The translations under genes and the position numbers were made by a program. Positions 1-9,276 of a DNA stretch of 64,000 nucleotides are shown in pieces (position 1 is the first letter of the stretch; each line of letters begins with the position of its first letter). Under the pieces are notes generated by a model. The model did not search any database and had not been told where the DNA came from. It saw only the letters and a program-made list of their open reading frames with translations. Origin of the DNA: Mesorhizobium sp. STM 4661 (GTDB lineage Bacteria; Pseudomonadota; Alphaproteobacteria; Rhizobiales; Rhizobiaceae). The stretch lies in contig NZ_CAAF010000047.1 in assembly GCF_000359125.1 (NCBI RefSeq), positions 62,001 through 126,000 of the forward strand. The letters are read 5' to 3'.

Positions 1-1011
1 GGACTCGCTGGTGATGGTGAGCGTGTTGCCGGAAATAACGTAGGTGAAATCGAGCGACTGGCTTTCGTTCAAACTGCTGATGTATGGCGGGTGCCAGAAC
101 GTCGTTTCAGAGGACCTACGCGCGATGTAGTCCATGTAAGTTGTATCCGGCATAGGAAGCCGTGTGGTGATTGTGGCAGTGCCACCTGTCGGGACCGTGA
201 TCTCGCCCGCCGCCATGACTTTGGCCGGGATCATATCCTCGTGCAGAATGAAGCGCTTTGGGTCGGTGTCACTGAGCGAGCGCCCTGGCAACGCGATTCT
301 TACCATGTTGGCAGTATCACCAATCCGTATTGTTTCCTGTCCAGGTACTGGGGTGGTAGCATAGTTCGGGATGGCGTCGGACATCATCGGAAGGCTGAAC
401 ACCGAAACCAATGCGCGCAACACGGGATTAATGGCTCCCGAACTGGAAACAGTCGCCTGCAATGCGTGGCGCTCGCGTCCGGGGGGGCCAGTGTCGCCGG
501 TGTCGTTAACGGTCACCGTTCGGCTTTTAAACCCACCGAAGGAGTAGACCTGGCCGCGATCTCCATCTTGACCTGTGGTCAAGTCAACGTATGGGCCTCT
601 GAATTTATTACTCAGGAAATCGAGAGTCGTCCTAATCTCTGTCAGCGGGAAATAGGGAAGTCCGTAGTTTGCGGTGAAATACTCCTCGAAAAAATTCCAC
701 ACTTGGCGTTTATTAGTCGATGTGGAGCGAAAGCTCCTGATCATTATCTGGCAGTTGTATTCGTTGCTGCCGGCGGGTAGGTAATAGAGGTTGCCGCCTA
801 TGCCGGTAGGGCTGCTTGCGTCCGGGTAGGTGGCAAAGTCCGCCTCAACAGTGAAGATATCGAGGAGGTAGCCGACCTTCTGTATTCGTGAATTGAACAG
901 GTGTTTGCCGGTGGCAGTGTCTGGAACGGTGTCAGGATCATCAAGATCGTTCTTGAAGATTTTGAGGACCGGACCTAGCCCATCCTGGTTGCCGACGAAG
1001 AGCCGGCTCAT
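1..1011 (-). CDS. Virion-associated protein downstream of tail-tip J (partial)
   Basis: The open frame starts at ATG 1011 and runs uninterrupted for 337 codons off the left edge, so the C-terminus is missing. Its ATG overlaps the stop of the J-like gene (ATGA), so the two are translationally coupled. The start reads MSRLFVGNQDGLGPVLKIF. The visible part has no signal peptide or membrane segment and looks like a beta-rich structural protein. I do not recognise the family. Position directly after J suggests a distal tail or receptor-contact protein; that is inference. Confidence 0.75.
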   Translation of the reverse strand, partial: MSRLFVGNQDGLGPVLKIFKNDLDDPDTVPDTATGKHLFNSRIQKVGYLLDIFTVEADFATYPDASSPTGIGGNLYYLPAGSNEYNCQIMIRSFRSTSTNKRQVWNFFEEYFTANYGLPYFPLTEIRTTLDFLSNKFRGPYVDLTTGQDGDRGQVYSFGGFKSRTVTVNDTGDTGPPGRERHALQATVSSSGAINPVLRALVSVFSLPMMSDAIPNYATTPVPGQETIRIGDTANMVRIALPGRSLSDTDPKRFILHEDMIPAKVMAAGEITVPTGGTATITTRLPMPDTTYMDYIARRSSETTFWHPPYISSLNESQSLDFTYVISGNTLTITSES

Positions 1012-4000
1012 GTGAACACCGAGATGTCTGCGAAATCATCGTGACCACGGATGATCAGCTTGTCGTTGGCGGATTGTAGAACATCGAAGACAGCTGTGCC
1101 GATCTTAGCCGCGACGAGCTTCAGCACACCGCCCTCGAAGATGAACGGAGCTGAGGTGGTCGTGCCATCGGTCATGACAATCTGGTTGGCGTTGAGGATA
1201 ATACGGCTGGCGACGACACCAGGTGAGACGGTGTAGACCTCCATGATCATGCCGGCTTCTTCCCAGGCATCGGCAAGGGTAGCCTTCACGTACATGACCT
1301 GACGTGCCAACACCGACCCGGAGCCTGCTTCGGTTTCGATCTTGAAGAGGCCGCTGGCGCTGGCCTCATCGACGCGAGCTTCCACCGCTGTGATGGAGGC
1401 GGCAAAGGATGAGATGCGGCTGTCGCTTACGTCCTGCCAGACCGTGCCGTTCCAGCGGTACATCCTCAGATCATCATCACTGTCGAACCACAGGGCTCCC
1501 AGAACTGACGTGGTGGGAGGGCTGGACTGGTTGAAGACAGTCATGCCGCTGATGAGAGCGTCCACCCAGACAGCCGCTTGCAGCACGTAGATTTTGTTGT
1601 CATCGCTATCTATCCAGATCGATCCCGCAGGACCGGTGGTCGCTGGCGCACCGGCCTGAAGAAACACTTCGGGCTTTGCGGAGACTTGGGTTTGAAGGCC
1701 TGAGATCGCCGATGCCTGACCAGTGGTCAGAGTGTCGAGATCAGTGACCTGAGTTTGGAGCGTCGTAACGTCGTTGGCGACGGCTTGGATAGCGTTGGCT
1801 CGGACCTCAGACTCCTTTGCAATTGCAGCAAAGGAATTCGCCACGTTCTGGGCGATGTCGATCCGGGTAATTTCCGAAGCGGCGTTGTGGATTGCCGAGT
1901 TCCCCGCCACCTGGTCGAGGTAGTCGAACAGGGCCGACACCTGGCCCGAGATCGTGGTGAGCGTTGCAATGACTGTGGCGTTTATCTCTTCGGCTTCGGT
2001 CGGGACGACCATAACGACTTGAGGAGAAAGATTAAGATCCTCCTGGCTGAAATAGTCATAGATCGCGACACGGAAATAATAGGTATGCCCACGGTCACAT
2101 TGAACCGAGATGTTGTTGTTGAGCCCCTGATAGAAAAGATTTTCCGGTGTCGGTGTGAAGCCCAAGGTCGTCGATTTGTAAATCAGCACACCCGCGTAAT
2201 CCCGGATCGTAGGCTGCTCGAACTGAATGACAACCTGGTCGCCGCTCCTCGTGGCCGTGAGGCCTGATGGCGGCGCAGGAGCGGTGTTGGACACCGCCAG
2301 CTGCTGAGAGCCCGCTATGGTGCCATACTGGTCGCGGGAGGACACTTCGATTGTGAACGAGCGCTCGGCAGAGCCACCGTTGACCGTCGCATTCAGGGTC
2401 TGCTCGTAAACGAAGAACAGCTCCGTCGTGAATGTCTGATAGAGAACGAAGTCCGCGTCGTTGAGGATGCGAATTCGATAATCCTGATGCTCAGGATACG
2501 TCGCCGGGTCCCACGCGAATTTCGGTGACCGGCTTTCGAACACGGTCTCGAATGGCTCGTCCTGCAATCGCAGGCCGGCGCCGCCAGGGATCGATCGCCA
2601 ATCTCCCACCAATCGGTGCTCAATGATCGCGGGATCGCTCTCTCGGCCGACGACGGTGATGGCGATGACATGGAAAACGTATTCCCCGAGGGGAACGTTG
2701 TTCCACTGGAACGCGCTGGTGGGAGTTTCACCGAGCAGGCCAAGTGGGCCGTTGTCCTTGCTCACATAAATCTGGTAGCGCGAGACCAGGTTGTTGGTGC
2801 TGTCGTCCCAATCCAAAAGGATATTGTAGATCGGCACCGCGCCCTGCATCGAGGCGGTGGCCGAAACCCGGAGCCTCGGGACTGGGCTAGGCTTGACGTT
2901 CGCCCGAACGTCGTAGTTCTGGGCGTTCTCGTATTCCGTGATGACGCCATCGACATACAGCCATTTCAAGCGGTTGACATAGACGGCCGACACCTCGACG
3001 GCGTCGTCGTCACCCTCAACCTCGGCAATGCTGATGACGCGGAACGCCATCGGTGCAGCCGTGTCATCCGTGGTGCGGATCGCGAACACAGCATTGTCTG
3101 GAAGTTCCGCGGTGACCGGTGCCGTGAAGGTCAGCTCGGTGACGGCACCCGTGGTGCCTGGCACGATGTTGTGCTCTTCGACCTGGTAGTCGCCAGTCGT
3201 CTCGTTGATGGACTGGAAGACGATTTTGTAATTGAAGCCGGGCTCAAGGAAGAGCGGATCACGGAGCGTGATCTTGATAGGGTTGACGAAATCCTTCACG
3301 CGACCTGAAAGGCCGGCGTCCATGTCGTCATCTGAGACCAAGATGATATCGTACGGGCTCATGTACTGAGCCATGCGGTTGGTCTTGAAGTTGACCAGCA
3401 TGGTTTCAGTCATGCCAGTGATCAGTTTGTAGCGACCACGCACGATGGCTTCGTCAGCGCTGCGGCAGCCGACCGCGATGAAGTTGCTAGGGATACGCCC
3501 ATAACGGTCGATGTGGGTCTGATCGAAGACCCGACGCCGATCCTCTTTGTAGTTCAGGTCCGGGTTGTTGAATGTGACGGTGACATCGTTGAACCGGGTG
3601 CTGATCTCGGTGAACGAGTAGGTGAAGATGCCACCCTCGACGTTCTCGGGAGCGAAGACCGCTACGGCGTTCGTGTCCTTGTCGAGGCGGATGACCGCAC
3701 TACCGTTGCCATCGTCGAAGAACCGACCACCGAAGATACCGCAGATGTAATAGATCATCTCCCGCCCGCCGGTCGGGTCGGTGATCTGGCCGTTGAAGGT
3801 GAAGCGAGGCTTGCCGTCTACGGTCAGTGTGTCGCACCACTGGGCTGCCTCGTAGACATCGAACTTGTTGAGCACCACGGGGTAGTAGGCATTCATGCCG
3901 TAGCGGTCGTTCAGGACGAGATCGTTCGCGACCAAAGCAGGGTTATTCGAATAGTCGAGCACCCAGGTGCCGTCCCATACGCCGGTGTAGACGCGGGTGA

Positions 4001-5252
4001 CCGGGTTGTAGTTGCTCGGGATACGGATGATCCGGCCCCGGTAAATACCAGAGAAGTCGGGGATCGAGGAGAACTGCTCAGAGGCGCGGGCCGTGAGCTG
4101 GACGGTAGCCAGGCCGGGGAAATTGAAAGGGGTGGCGGTGATCTCCTGGAAGCTCTCCCAGGTCACGTCGAAGAACTTCTCGGTGGTGTTCGCCGGGCTC
4201 GTCTTGGTGACACGCAGCTGGTAGGTGTCCGTCTCGCTCCTCGGGACGGGGAAGCGGAACTCCTTCACGAACGAAGAAGTCGTCTTGCCGGTGATCGTCA
4301 GCTCACCGTTGACGACCGTGTCGTTGTCGGACCCGCCGAACGTGCCGGGTGCCAGCGAGGAGCCGGCGATAATCCAGGTTGAGCCGTTGTAGAAATAGAC
4401 GATGCCGTTGCCATCGTTCAGCCAGTAGTCGCCCTGCTCCACACCAACCGGCGGGGTCGTCCCACCGACATAGGCTTTGGTCGCCTTGTCGCTGCCCCAG
4501 GACGATTTCTCCGTCCAGGTGTAGACCAGATAGGAGCCGACCGTGGCGGACGTGATGCCAGCGAACTCGACCCACGCGGTGCCATTCCAGGTCTTGGGGT
4601 GGCTCAAGGCATCGGTGTCAAACCAGATGCCTGTGTCCGCCGTGGTGATTGGTTCCGACGAGGTCCAGTAGGTTGTCCGGTCGCCGGGGGATGGTTTGGA
4701 ATTGACCTTGCTGAGAATGCCATAGAAGGCAGCAAAGGTATCGCCGATGATACTACTCGGCGGAGCGAGGGTGTTCACCGGTATCCAAGAGGTGGCACCA
4801 GTTACCCGGTACTCGAACTTGATCTTGCCAGTGTTGTTGAAGCTGCCCTTGCTCGTCGTCTTTTCGAGGTGGTTGATGACGACACGAAAATCGATGTAGT
4901 CGATGTTAGTGTGAAGACCCTGACGCACGACTGGAACGTTGGTCGACAGTTCCGTCGAGACATCAGTCGACGATCCGAAGCCGCCAGACCGAGAGACGAT
5001 CTCTTCGCCAAGCTCAGAGCCTTCGCGAACGATCAGCTCGAACTGGTCGAAGTTGTTTTCGCCGTCAACGTTTTGAAGGGGGGTCTCACCAATAAGAAAG
5101 GTCTTGCCGCCGTCAACGAGGCCTTTGATAGGCCCTTCGCTGATGCCAAGAACAACCTCAACAGAATCTGTAGAAAATAGATTATCAGGAGTTTGTTTTG
5201 GCTCGCTGCCTCCGGCTGAACCAGCCAGGGGGCGGCTAAAGTGTTGAGTCAT
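1008..5252 (-). CDS. Tail-tip / host-specificity protein J-like
   Basis: 1414-residue central tail protein of the lambda gpJ type, which forms the tail tip, contacts the receptor and helps trigger DNA release. The N-terminus carries the family signature (VVLGISEGPIKGLVDG at about 32-47), and a TDTYQLRVTK...FFDVTWESFQEI stretch lies near 340-375. The middle holds fibronectin-III-like domains (about 800-1100). The C-terminal region resembles the DUF1983-type end seen in many J proteins (LFKIETEAGSGSVLARQ). Odd points: a block at about 185-305 with two W-x-G-T/S-x-W repeats interrupts the N-terminal domain, and two similar repeats occur near 1200-1290. It is coupled upstream to the phosphoesterase gene (19 bp gap) and downstream by ATGA overlap. 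Confidence 0.9.
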   Translation of the reverse strand: MTQHFSRPLAGSAGGSEPKQTPDNLFSTDSVEVVLGISEGPIKGLVDGGKTFLIGETPLQNVDGENNFDQFELIVREGSELGEEIVSRSGGFGSSTDVSTELSTNVPVVRQGLHTNIDYIDFRVVINHLEKTTSKGSFNNTGKIKFEYRVTGATSWIPVNTLAPPSSIIGDTFAAFYGILSKVNSKPSPGDRTTYWTSSEPITTADTGIWFDTDALSHPKTWNGTAWVEFAGITSATVGSYLVYTWTEKSSWGSDKATKAYVGGTTPPVGVEQGDYWLNDGNGIVYFYNGSTWIIAGSSLAPGTFGGSDNDTVVNGELTITGKTTSSFVKEFRFPVPRSETDTYQLRVTKTSPANTTEKFFDVTWESFQEITATPFNFPGLATVQLTARASEQFSSIPDFSGIYRGRIIRIPSNYNPVTRVYTGVWDGTWVLDYSNNPALVANDLVLNDRYGMNAYYPVVLNKFDVYEAAQWCDTLTVDGKPRFTFNGQITDPTGGREMIYYICGIFGGRFFDDGNGSAVIRLDKDTNAVAVFAPENVEGGIFTYSFTEISTRFNDVTVTFNNPDLNYKEDRRRVFDQTHIDRYGRIPSNFIAVGCRSADEAIVRGRYKLITGMTETMLVNFKTNRMAQYMSPYDIILVSDDDMDAGLSGRVKDFVNPIKITLRDPLFLEPGFNYKIVFQSINETTGDYQVEEHNIVPGTTGAVTELTFTAPVTAELPDNAVFAIRTTDDTAAPMAFRVISIAEVEGDDDAVEVSAVYVNRLKWLYVDGVITEYENAQNYDVRANVKPSPVPRLRVSATASMQGAVPIYNILLDWDDSTNNLVSRYQIYVSKDNGPLGLLGETPTSAFQWNNVPLGEYVFHVIAITVVGRESDPAIIEHRLVGDWRSIPGGAGLRLQDEPFETVFESRSPKFAWDPATYPEHQDYRIRILNDADFVLYQTFTTELFFVYEQTLNATVNGGSAERSFTIEVSSRDQYGTIAGSQQLAVSNTAPAPPSGLTATRSGDQVVIQFEQPTIRDYAGVLIYKSTTLGFTPTPENLFYQGLNNNISVQCDRGHTYYFRVAIYDYFSQEDLNLSPQVVMVVPTEAEEINATVIATLTTISGQVSALFDYLDQVAGNSAIHNAASEITRIDIAQNVANSFAAIAKESEVRANAIQAVANDVTTLQTQVTDLDTLTTGQASAISGLQTQVSAKPEVFLQAGAPATTGPAGSIWIDSDDNKIYVLQAAVWVDALISGMTVFNQSSPPTTSVLGALWFDSDDDLRMYRWNGTVWQDVSDSRISSFAASITAVEARVDEASASGLFKIETEAGSGSVLARQVMYVKATLADAWEEAGMIMEVYTVSPGVVASRIILNANQIVMTDGTTTSAPFIFEGGVLKLVAAKIGTAVFDVLQSANDKLIIRGHDDFADISVFT

Positions 5253-5271
5253 TACAGCCGAAATATGGGAG

Positions 5272-6321
5272 TTAAGAAGCGGATTTACTAGCCTGGTAGC
5301 GCTGCTGCATCCATCTCAGACGCTCGGCACCTTCATGAGGGTCAAACTCGAACCGGATGAAGTTGACCTCCGTTGTTGCATGGGGGTCAATCAAGGCGAC
5401 AGGGCAGTTATAGAGGTCCTTCGGATCAAGATTAAGCTCCTCGGCATACCGGTTGATCTTCTTGTAGGACGCGATCTGAAGACCGTGCCACATGCGTTCC
5501 GAGCTGGGCCGCATGCCGTGGGTGTAGCCAGAGACGTGAGTGTGTCCCGCGACGTAGATGTCATGATGTTCACCGTCGAGCTGCGCCTGCTTGCCGGCGC
5601 CGAACACGTCTGACCACTGGGACCGACCACGGAAGCCGTGGACAGAATAGATTTTCACGTTCCGGCCATTGGGCAGGCGAAGGGCGAGCCGCACCTTGGT
5701 GCTCTTGTGGACGAGCGTGTTCCCCTTGAGGATCATCTTCAGGAGGTCGCCACCCTTGTTCCAAAGGTCGTGGTTGCCATCGGTGTAGTAGAGCCAGTTG
5801 ATCTTTTTCAGGACGTACTCGACCAAAGCGAGTGCCTCGTTCGAAGTCGTGCTTTGCTCCGCGTACAGCCGCTCAAGGCGACCGACCCAGTTGTTGAAAG
5901 CATCACCGACGTTGCCGGCGTAGAGGCCTGGCGTCGAGCCGTCGAAGATCGAGACGTGGTCCATGACTTCGGCGAGATCGGTGCCATCGTCGTCAAGGTG
6001 CATGTCGCCGAAGAAGCCGAGACCGATGGGGCCTTCGCGATTGACGCGGACCTGGATCATCTTGTCCCGGTCGAAGATTTCCTTCTTGCGGGCGAACTGA
6101 CCAATGCGGCGGGCGACCAGCTCCTCGATGTCGATGGATGGGGTTGGCTCAAATTCTCGCTCAAGCTCCTCAAAATTGGGGTCCTGCCACCGGCGGTTCA
6201 TCCCACGTATGCCCGACTCGCTGATGTCGTAGCCCTGTTCTCGAAGGAAGCGAGCTGCCGGGCGGAAGCCGCCCATCTCGTTAATCGCTTGACGAATTGT
6301 ATCTTCGTTTGGTCGGCTCAT
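5272..6321 (-). CDS. Calcineurin-like metallophosphoesterase with N-terminal HTH
   Basis: A 349-residue protein. Residues 1-45 look like a helix-turn-helix of the terminase-small or resolvase type (RQAINEMGGFRPAARFLREQ). The rest carries the metallophosphoesterase metal motifs in order: GDMH (about 104-107), GNVGDAF (D for bridging metal), GNHD, VHGF and GHTH. All expected metal ligands are present, so hydrolysis of a phosphodiester or phosphomonoester is likely; the substrate is unknown. It sits between gpI and J inside the tail operon and overlaps gpI by ATGA. This is an unusual place for an enzyme. It could process DNA on injection or be cargo using the late promoter. Confidence 0.85.
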   Translation of the reverse strand: MSRPNEDTIRQAINEMGGFRPAARFLREQGYDISESGIRGMNRRWQDPNFEELEREFEPTPSIDIEELVARRIGQFARKKEIFDRDKMIQVRVNREGPIGLGFFGDMHLDDDGTDLAEVMDHVSIFDGSTPGLYAGNVGDAFNNWVGRLERLYAEQSTTSNEALALVEYVLKKINWLYYTDGNHDLWNKGGDLLKMILKGNTLVHKSTKVRLALRLPNGRNVKIYSVHGFRGRSQWSDVFGAGKQAQLDGEHHDIYVAGHTHVSGYTHGMRPSSERMWHGLQIASYKKINRYAEELNLDPKDLYNCPVALIDPHATTEVNFIRFEFDPHEGAERLRWMQQRYQASKSAS

Positions 6322-6878
6322 GTGCTGCCTCTCCGGAATTCACGGGCGTTGATATCGAACGACAGAAACTGGCCGTAGACACGGTCTTCCCCGTAGAGAA
6401 TGGGTATGCGAGTGCCGATGGCGACAGTGTTCTTTGGGGAGCCGAGATATCGGCTTTGGTCTTTGGCGGTGTCGTTTTCTGGTGTCGGGGCCAGGAGCTG
6501 GCTCAGGCCTCCGAGAAGGGAGAGCGCACCAACCTTGAGGAGCATCGATCCCCAGAATGTGGTTGCGCCAAAGGTGAAGATGCCTAGACCGATCAGGGCG
6601 GCGCCGATCAGGATTTGACCGAGGCCACCGCTTTTTCCACCATTCAACTGGTGGACGATATGAATCTCAGCCTGGTTGCCAAGGTTGGTGAAGAGAGACT
6701 CCACCGTTTCACAGCCAACGACCTTTATCCTTTGCCGGCCACGGGTAGGGTGAGGAGCAAAACCTGGTAGTTGTCGAGTGATAGACTCAACGACCTCGGC
6801 GATGGTGTTCGCCATGATCTCAATTGGACCATCATGAAAAGCAGCTAAACCGCCGTGGAGGTAAACCTTACGCAGCAT
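6318..6878 (-). CDS. Tail assembly protein I-like
   Basis: 186-residue homologue of lambda gpI, which acts with gpK, gpL and gpJ in building the tail tip. It begins MLRKVYLHGGLA, has a ubiquitin-like N-terminal half, a central hydrophobic Gly/Leu-rich segment (about 85-125, GQILIGAALIGLGIF) and the family C-terminal signature VAIGTRIPILYGEDRVYG. Order L-K-I-J is conserved. It is separated from the JAMM gene by 74 bp and overlaps the phosphoesterase start by four bases. Confidence 0.88.
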   Translation of the reverse strand: MLRKVYLHGGLAAFHDGPIEIMANTIAEVVESITRQLPGFAPHPTRGRQRIKVVGCETVESLFTNLGNQAEIHIVHQLNGGKSGGLGQILIGAALIGLGIFTFGATTFWGSMLLKVGALSLLGGLSQLLAPTPENDTAKDQSRYLGSPKNTVAIGTRIPILYGEDRVYGQFLSFDINAREFRRGST

Positions 6879-6952
6879 GGGACAGCTGTTGCCTCCCGTG
6901 GTTTTGGTTCCCAGTTGAGGGGTCGTAGTCCAGTAGCTCGCGTATTACTCTT

Positions 6953-7285
6953 CTAACCATCTATCAGAACCTCTCCATCCTCGACGATATACTTGCGAAT
7001 ACCATTGTCGCCGATGATGTAGTGATCCAGCTCAGGCCAGTTGAGATAGGTGTTGAAATCATTGGCCGACAGGTTGTAGTCAGCCTTGGGGTGAGTGTGC
7101 CAAGTGGCTTGCGCGGTCAGCGCGTACAGCGCAATGTCTTCACCCTTCACATCGAACCCTTCTTGAGGGTTCTTGCAGATATTCTCGACTTCGATAACCT
7201 TACCGCTCTTCAAGACAAACCCAACATGCTCGACTTCTTCGTCGTGCTTGCTAAGCAGTAGCTTTTCCAGCCGAGAGAGCTTCAT
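6953..7285 (-). CDS. JAMM/MPN peptidase (N-terminal half of gpK)
   Basis: 110-residue MPN(+) domain protein. The zinc motif is complete: a Glu in EHVGFVL (about 19), HTHP (about 63-66) and a downstream S..D (LSANDF). In lambda, gpK joins this domain to a C-terminal NlpC/P60 domain. Here the two are separate genes and the order is reversed, with the NlpC gene upstream and overlapping by 35 bp. It probably cleaves an isopeptide or peptide bond during tail-tip maturation or cell-wall passage. Confidence 0.85.
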   Translation of the reverse strand: MKLSRLEKLLLSKHDEEVEHVGFVLKSGKVIEVENICKNPQEGFDVKGEDIALYALTAQATWHTHPKADYNLSANDFNTYLNWPELDHYIIGDNGIRKYIVEDGEVLIDG

Positions 7286-7745
7286 TGATTTTCCGCCGAG
7301 CGTTAGGAGAGACGATGTCGATCAGTTCCCTAGTAGCTTGCGTTCCGGCAACCGAGACATCCTTATGACGGAACACACCAATGGTGGAGTTCCTATAGAT
7401 GCCTTTGTATTCGACTACGTCTGACAGCTGACCGTAGAGGTGGTGCAACATCTTGCCGTTTTCAACCAGGATACCACAGTGATTACCTATAGATGAACGC
7501 ACGGCCATGATGAATACATCGCCAAGTTGATACTCCGATGGATGGCAATCGAGGAGTTTGAACCCCATCCGCTGAGCGCGAGTGATGTAAAGGTCCAGGC
7601 CGTGCTTCCAAAACTCGGTGGGGCAGGCGTAGTTTGGGAAGTGAATGTCGAAGTTGGTCGCATAGAAGTTGCGGAGCATCGTGTAGCAATTGGTGGTCGC
7701 ATACTTGAAGGGGAGACCCAAGAGGTGCTGATATTCGAGGATCAT
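7251..7745 (-). CDS. NlpC/P60 peptidase (C-terminal half of gpK)
   Basis: 164 residues of the NlpC/P60 cysteine peptidase fold. The catalytic Cys is in YATTNCYTMLRNFY (about 15-28) and the His in GNHCGILVENGKMLHH (about 87-102). As a tail-tip component it likely cuts peptidoglycan stem peptides during DNA entry. It overlaps gpL by four bases (ATGA) and the JAMM gene by 35 bases. The C-terminal tail (about 130-164) is Ala-rich and lies beyond the usual fold. Confidence 0.85.
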   Translation of the reverse strand: MILEYQHLLGLPFKYATTNCYTMLRNFYATNFDIHFPNYACPTEFWKHGLDLYITRAQRMGFKLLDCHPSEYQLGDVFIMAVRSSIGNHCGILVENGKMLHHLYGQLSDVVEYKGIYRNSTIGVFRHKDVSVAGTQATRELIDIVSPNARRKINEALSAGKATA

Positions 7746-8227
7746 AGGGACACCGTGGGGAACTCTGGTGGCATATAGATGCGAACCGGGATCTGGAAGT
7801 TGGCGCCTTCGGTCAAGTTTTTAAGCTCGAACGTAATGGACTGGCCCGAGATCAGCTGGGGGACACGACCGATCTGCCACATCCGCTGTTCGAAGAGATT
7901 TACGTCAGCTTCCAGGTTAGTTAGGAGCACCCTACGGCGCGTGACGAAAGCAAGGTCCAGGTCGTTGCGTTTAGCAGCCAGGTTGAAAACACCCATCGGG
8001 TTCATGACAACCAGCTGCGGTCGCGACTCCTCGCCATCCGCTGTGCGGGTGTCGCCCGATATCTTAACTGACATGCCCTCATAGATATTGCCTTGCCAGG
8101 TCTTGGTGTTCCCCTCCTTGAACCGAATGAAAGTGTCCTCGTTGCGGAGCTTGATCTGATAGAGATCAACCTGAGCATCGGCTGTGAGCTTTTGGGCTTC
8201 TGAGAGATGGGAGATTGGCGCGGTCAT
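7742..8227 (-). CDS. Minor tail protein L-like
   Basis: 161 residues matching the N-terminal domain of lambda gpL: DLYQIKL, TWQGNIYEGMSVKISG, SRPQLVVMNPMGVF and TRRRVLLTNLE follow the gpL pattern in order. The Cys-rich C-terminal domain that holds an iron-sulphur cluster in lambda gpL is absent, so this is a short L. It forms part of the tail-tip initiator with M, I, K and J and overlaps both neighbours by four bases. Confidence 0.85.
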   Translation of the reverse strand: MTAPISHLSEAQKLTADAQVDLYQIKLRNEDTFIRFKEGNTKTWQGNIYEGMSVKISGDTRTADGEESRPQLVVMNPMGVFNLAAKRNDLDLAFVTRRRVLLTNLEADVNLFEQRMWQIGRVPQLISGQSITFELKNLTEGANFQIPVRIYMPPEFPTVSL

Positions 8228-8604
8228 GGCTGGAGCAACAGCTCTATAGTGAAGGGCTCGACGGCACCGTTGCCGTTCTCCATGACTTTGTATTCGAGCG
8301 GCTTGTTGAACCGCACGACAAGATCACCCTTGGTGGGATGCGGATACCAAAATTTCTCGTAGAGCCGGTGTCTCGCGTAGAATGCCTCAAGGACGGCCAT
8401 GTTGATGGTGGTGTTGATCGTGTCGTTGAGCGTGCAGTCGTCGATGAAGAAAAAGAACAGTCCTCTGAAGGAGAGTGTGTACGCCACCTGATCAGGTCCC
8501 TTGGGCTTAGATACAAAAGTGTACCCTCTGCCAAAGGTCATGCTGGCCGAACTTTCCGGATATTTGACGCCTAACGTGTGGGTCGGAAATCGAAAAGTTT
8601 CCAC
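8224..8604 (-). CDS. Minor tail protein M-like
   Basis: 126-residue homologue of lambda gpM (distal-tail protein type). It starts METFRFPTH, has the SKPKGPDQVAYTLSFRG strand pair and the ARHRLYEKFWYPHPTKGDLV region typical of the family, and ends in a beta strand (PFTIELLLQP). It is expected at the tail-tube/tail-tip interface. It overlaps L by ATGA and lies directly downstream of a NUMOD4-HNH gene. Confidence 0.85.
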   Translation of the reverse strand: METFRFPTHTLGVKYPESSASMTFGRGYTFVSKPKGPDQVAYTLSFRGLFFFFIDDCTLNDTINTTINMAVLEAFYARHRLYEKFWYPHPTKGDLVVRFNKPLEYKVMENGNGAVEPFTIELLLQP

Positions 8605-8610
8605 AGGGAG

Positions 8611-9192
8611 TTATATAGTGACGTATCCGGGGGTTTTGTAGTGCTCGTGAAATCGGCGGAACAGCTCCGGATCGCGCTTGGCAATGCGGGCGACAACGTC
8701 GGGAGAACGGACAATCTTTTGCACTGCTATCTGCCGGACCCCGTACTTGGAGGCTAATTTGGCTTGGGTGAAGAATCCCTGGCTATAGAGGTAGTTGATC
8801 TCCAGACGTTGCCGGTTTGTGAGTTTAGAGTGTGCATGATTCTCTAAGGTGGCATCGTCTGCCAGATTTCCTGCGTGGGTATCCCAGCGAAGATTCGGCA
8901 GCTTGTTGTTTGAAGGGATGCCATCTCTGTGACAGCCATCTCGTAGATGAGGAGGGCAGAGTCCTCGAAACGAATTCAAAACTAGTATGTGAACCTTGTG
9001 TGTCTTTATCTTTGAGTCTTTCGACAGTTCGACCTTTAGGTATCCTCCAGTCTCAGTTCCCTGATAGAGGATTTTCTCTGATCGTCGGTATGGTCGAACC
9101 AGTGATTTAACACGTCCCAGATTAGAGATCTCATACCTTCCCTCATAGCCGACAACCGGCCTCCAATCTTCTCCAGGAAGGTTCTCAATCAT
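8611..9192 (-). CDS. HNH homing endonuclease with NUMOD4 domain
   Basis: 193 residues. Residues 1-35 are a NUMOD4 domain (EDWRPVVGYEGRYEISNLGRVKS), followed by an HNH core with HKVHILVLNSF, a histidine pair in DGCHRDG and NKLPNLRW. A C-terminal helix-turn-helix (about 125-165, KLASKYGVRQIAVQKI) would bind DNA. It is a free-standing selfish endonuclease inserted between gpM and the tape-measure region, and is not needed for virion assembly. Confidence 0.9.
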   Translation of the reverse strand: MIENLPGEDWRPVVGYEGRYEISNLGRVKSLVRPYRRSEKILYQGTETGGYLKVELSKDSKIKTHKVHILVLNSFRGLCPPHLRDGCHRDGIPSNNKLPNLRWDTHAGNLADDATLENHAHSKLTNRQRLEINYLYSQGFFTQAKLASKYGVRQIAVQKIVRSPDVVARIAKRDPELFRRFHEHYKTPGYVTI

Positions 9193-9276
9193 ATTTCGCC
9201 TCAGACTCTTGGATTAGACCTTGAGGTGGTTTATATGCGCTTCACAACAAGGGGTTGTGTGGGGGAGTCTATGGGT

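Noticed and set aside
91..780. 229-residue plus-strand open frame at the left edge
   Set aside because: Antisense shadow of the minus-strand virion gene, which continues J by ATGA coupling and has protein-like sequence.
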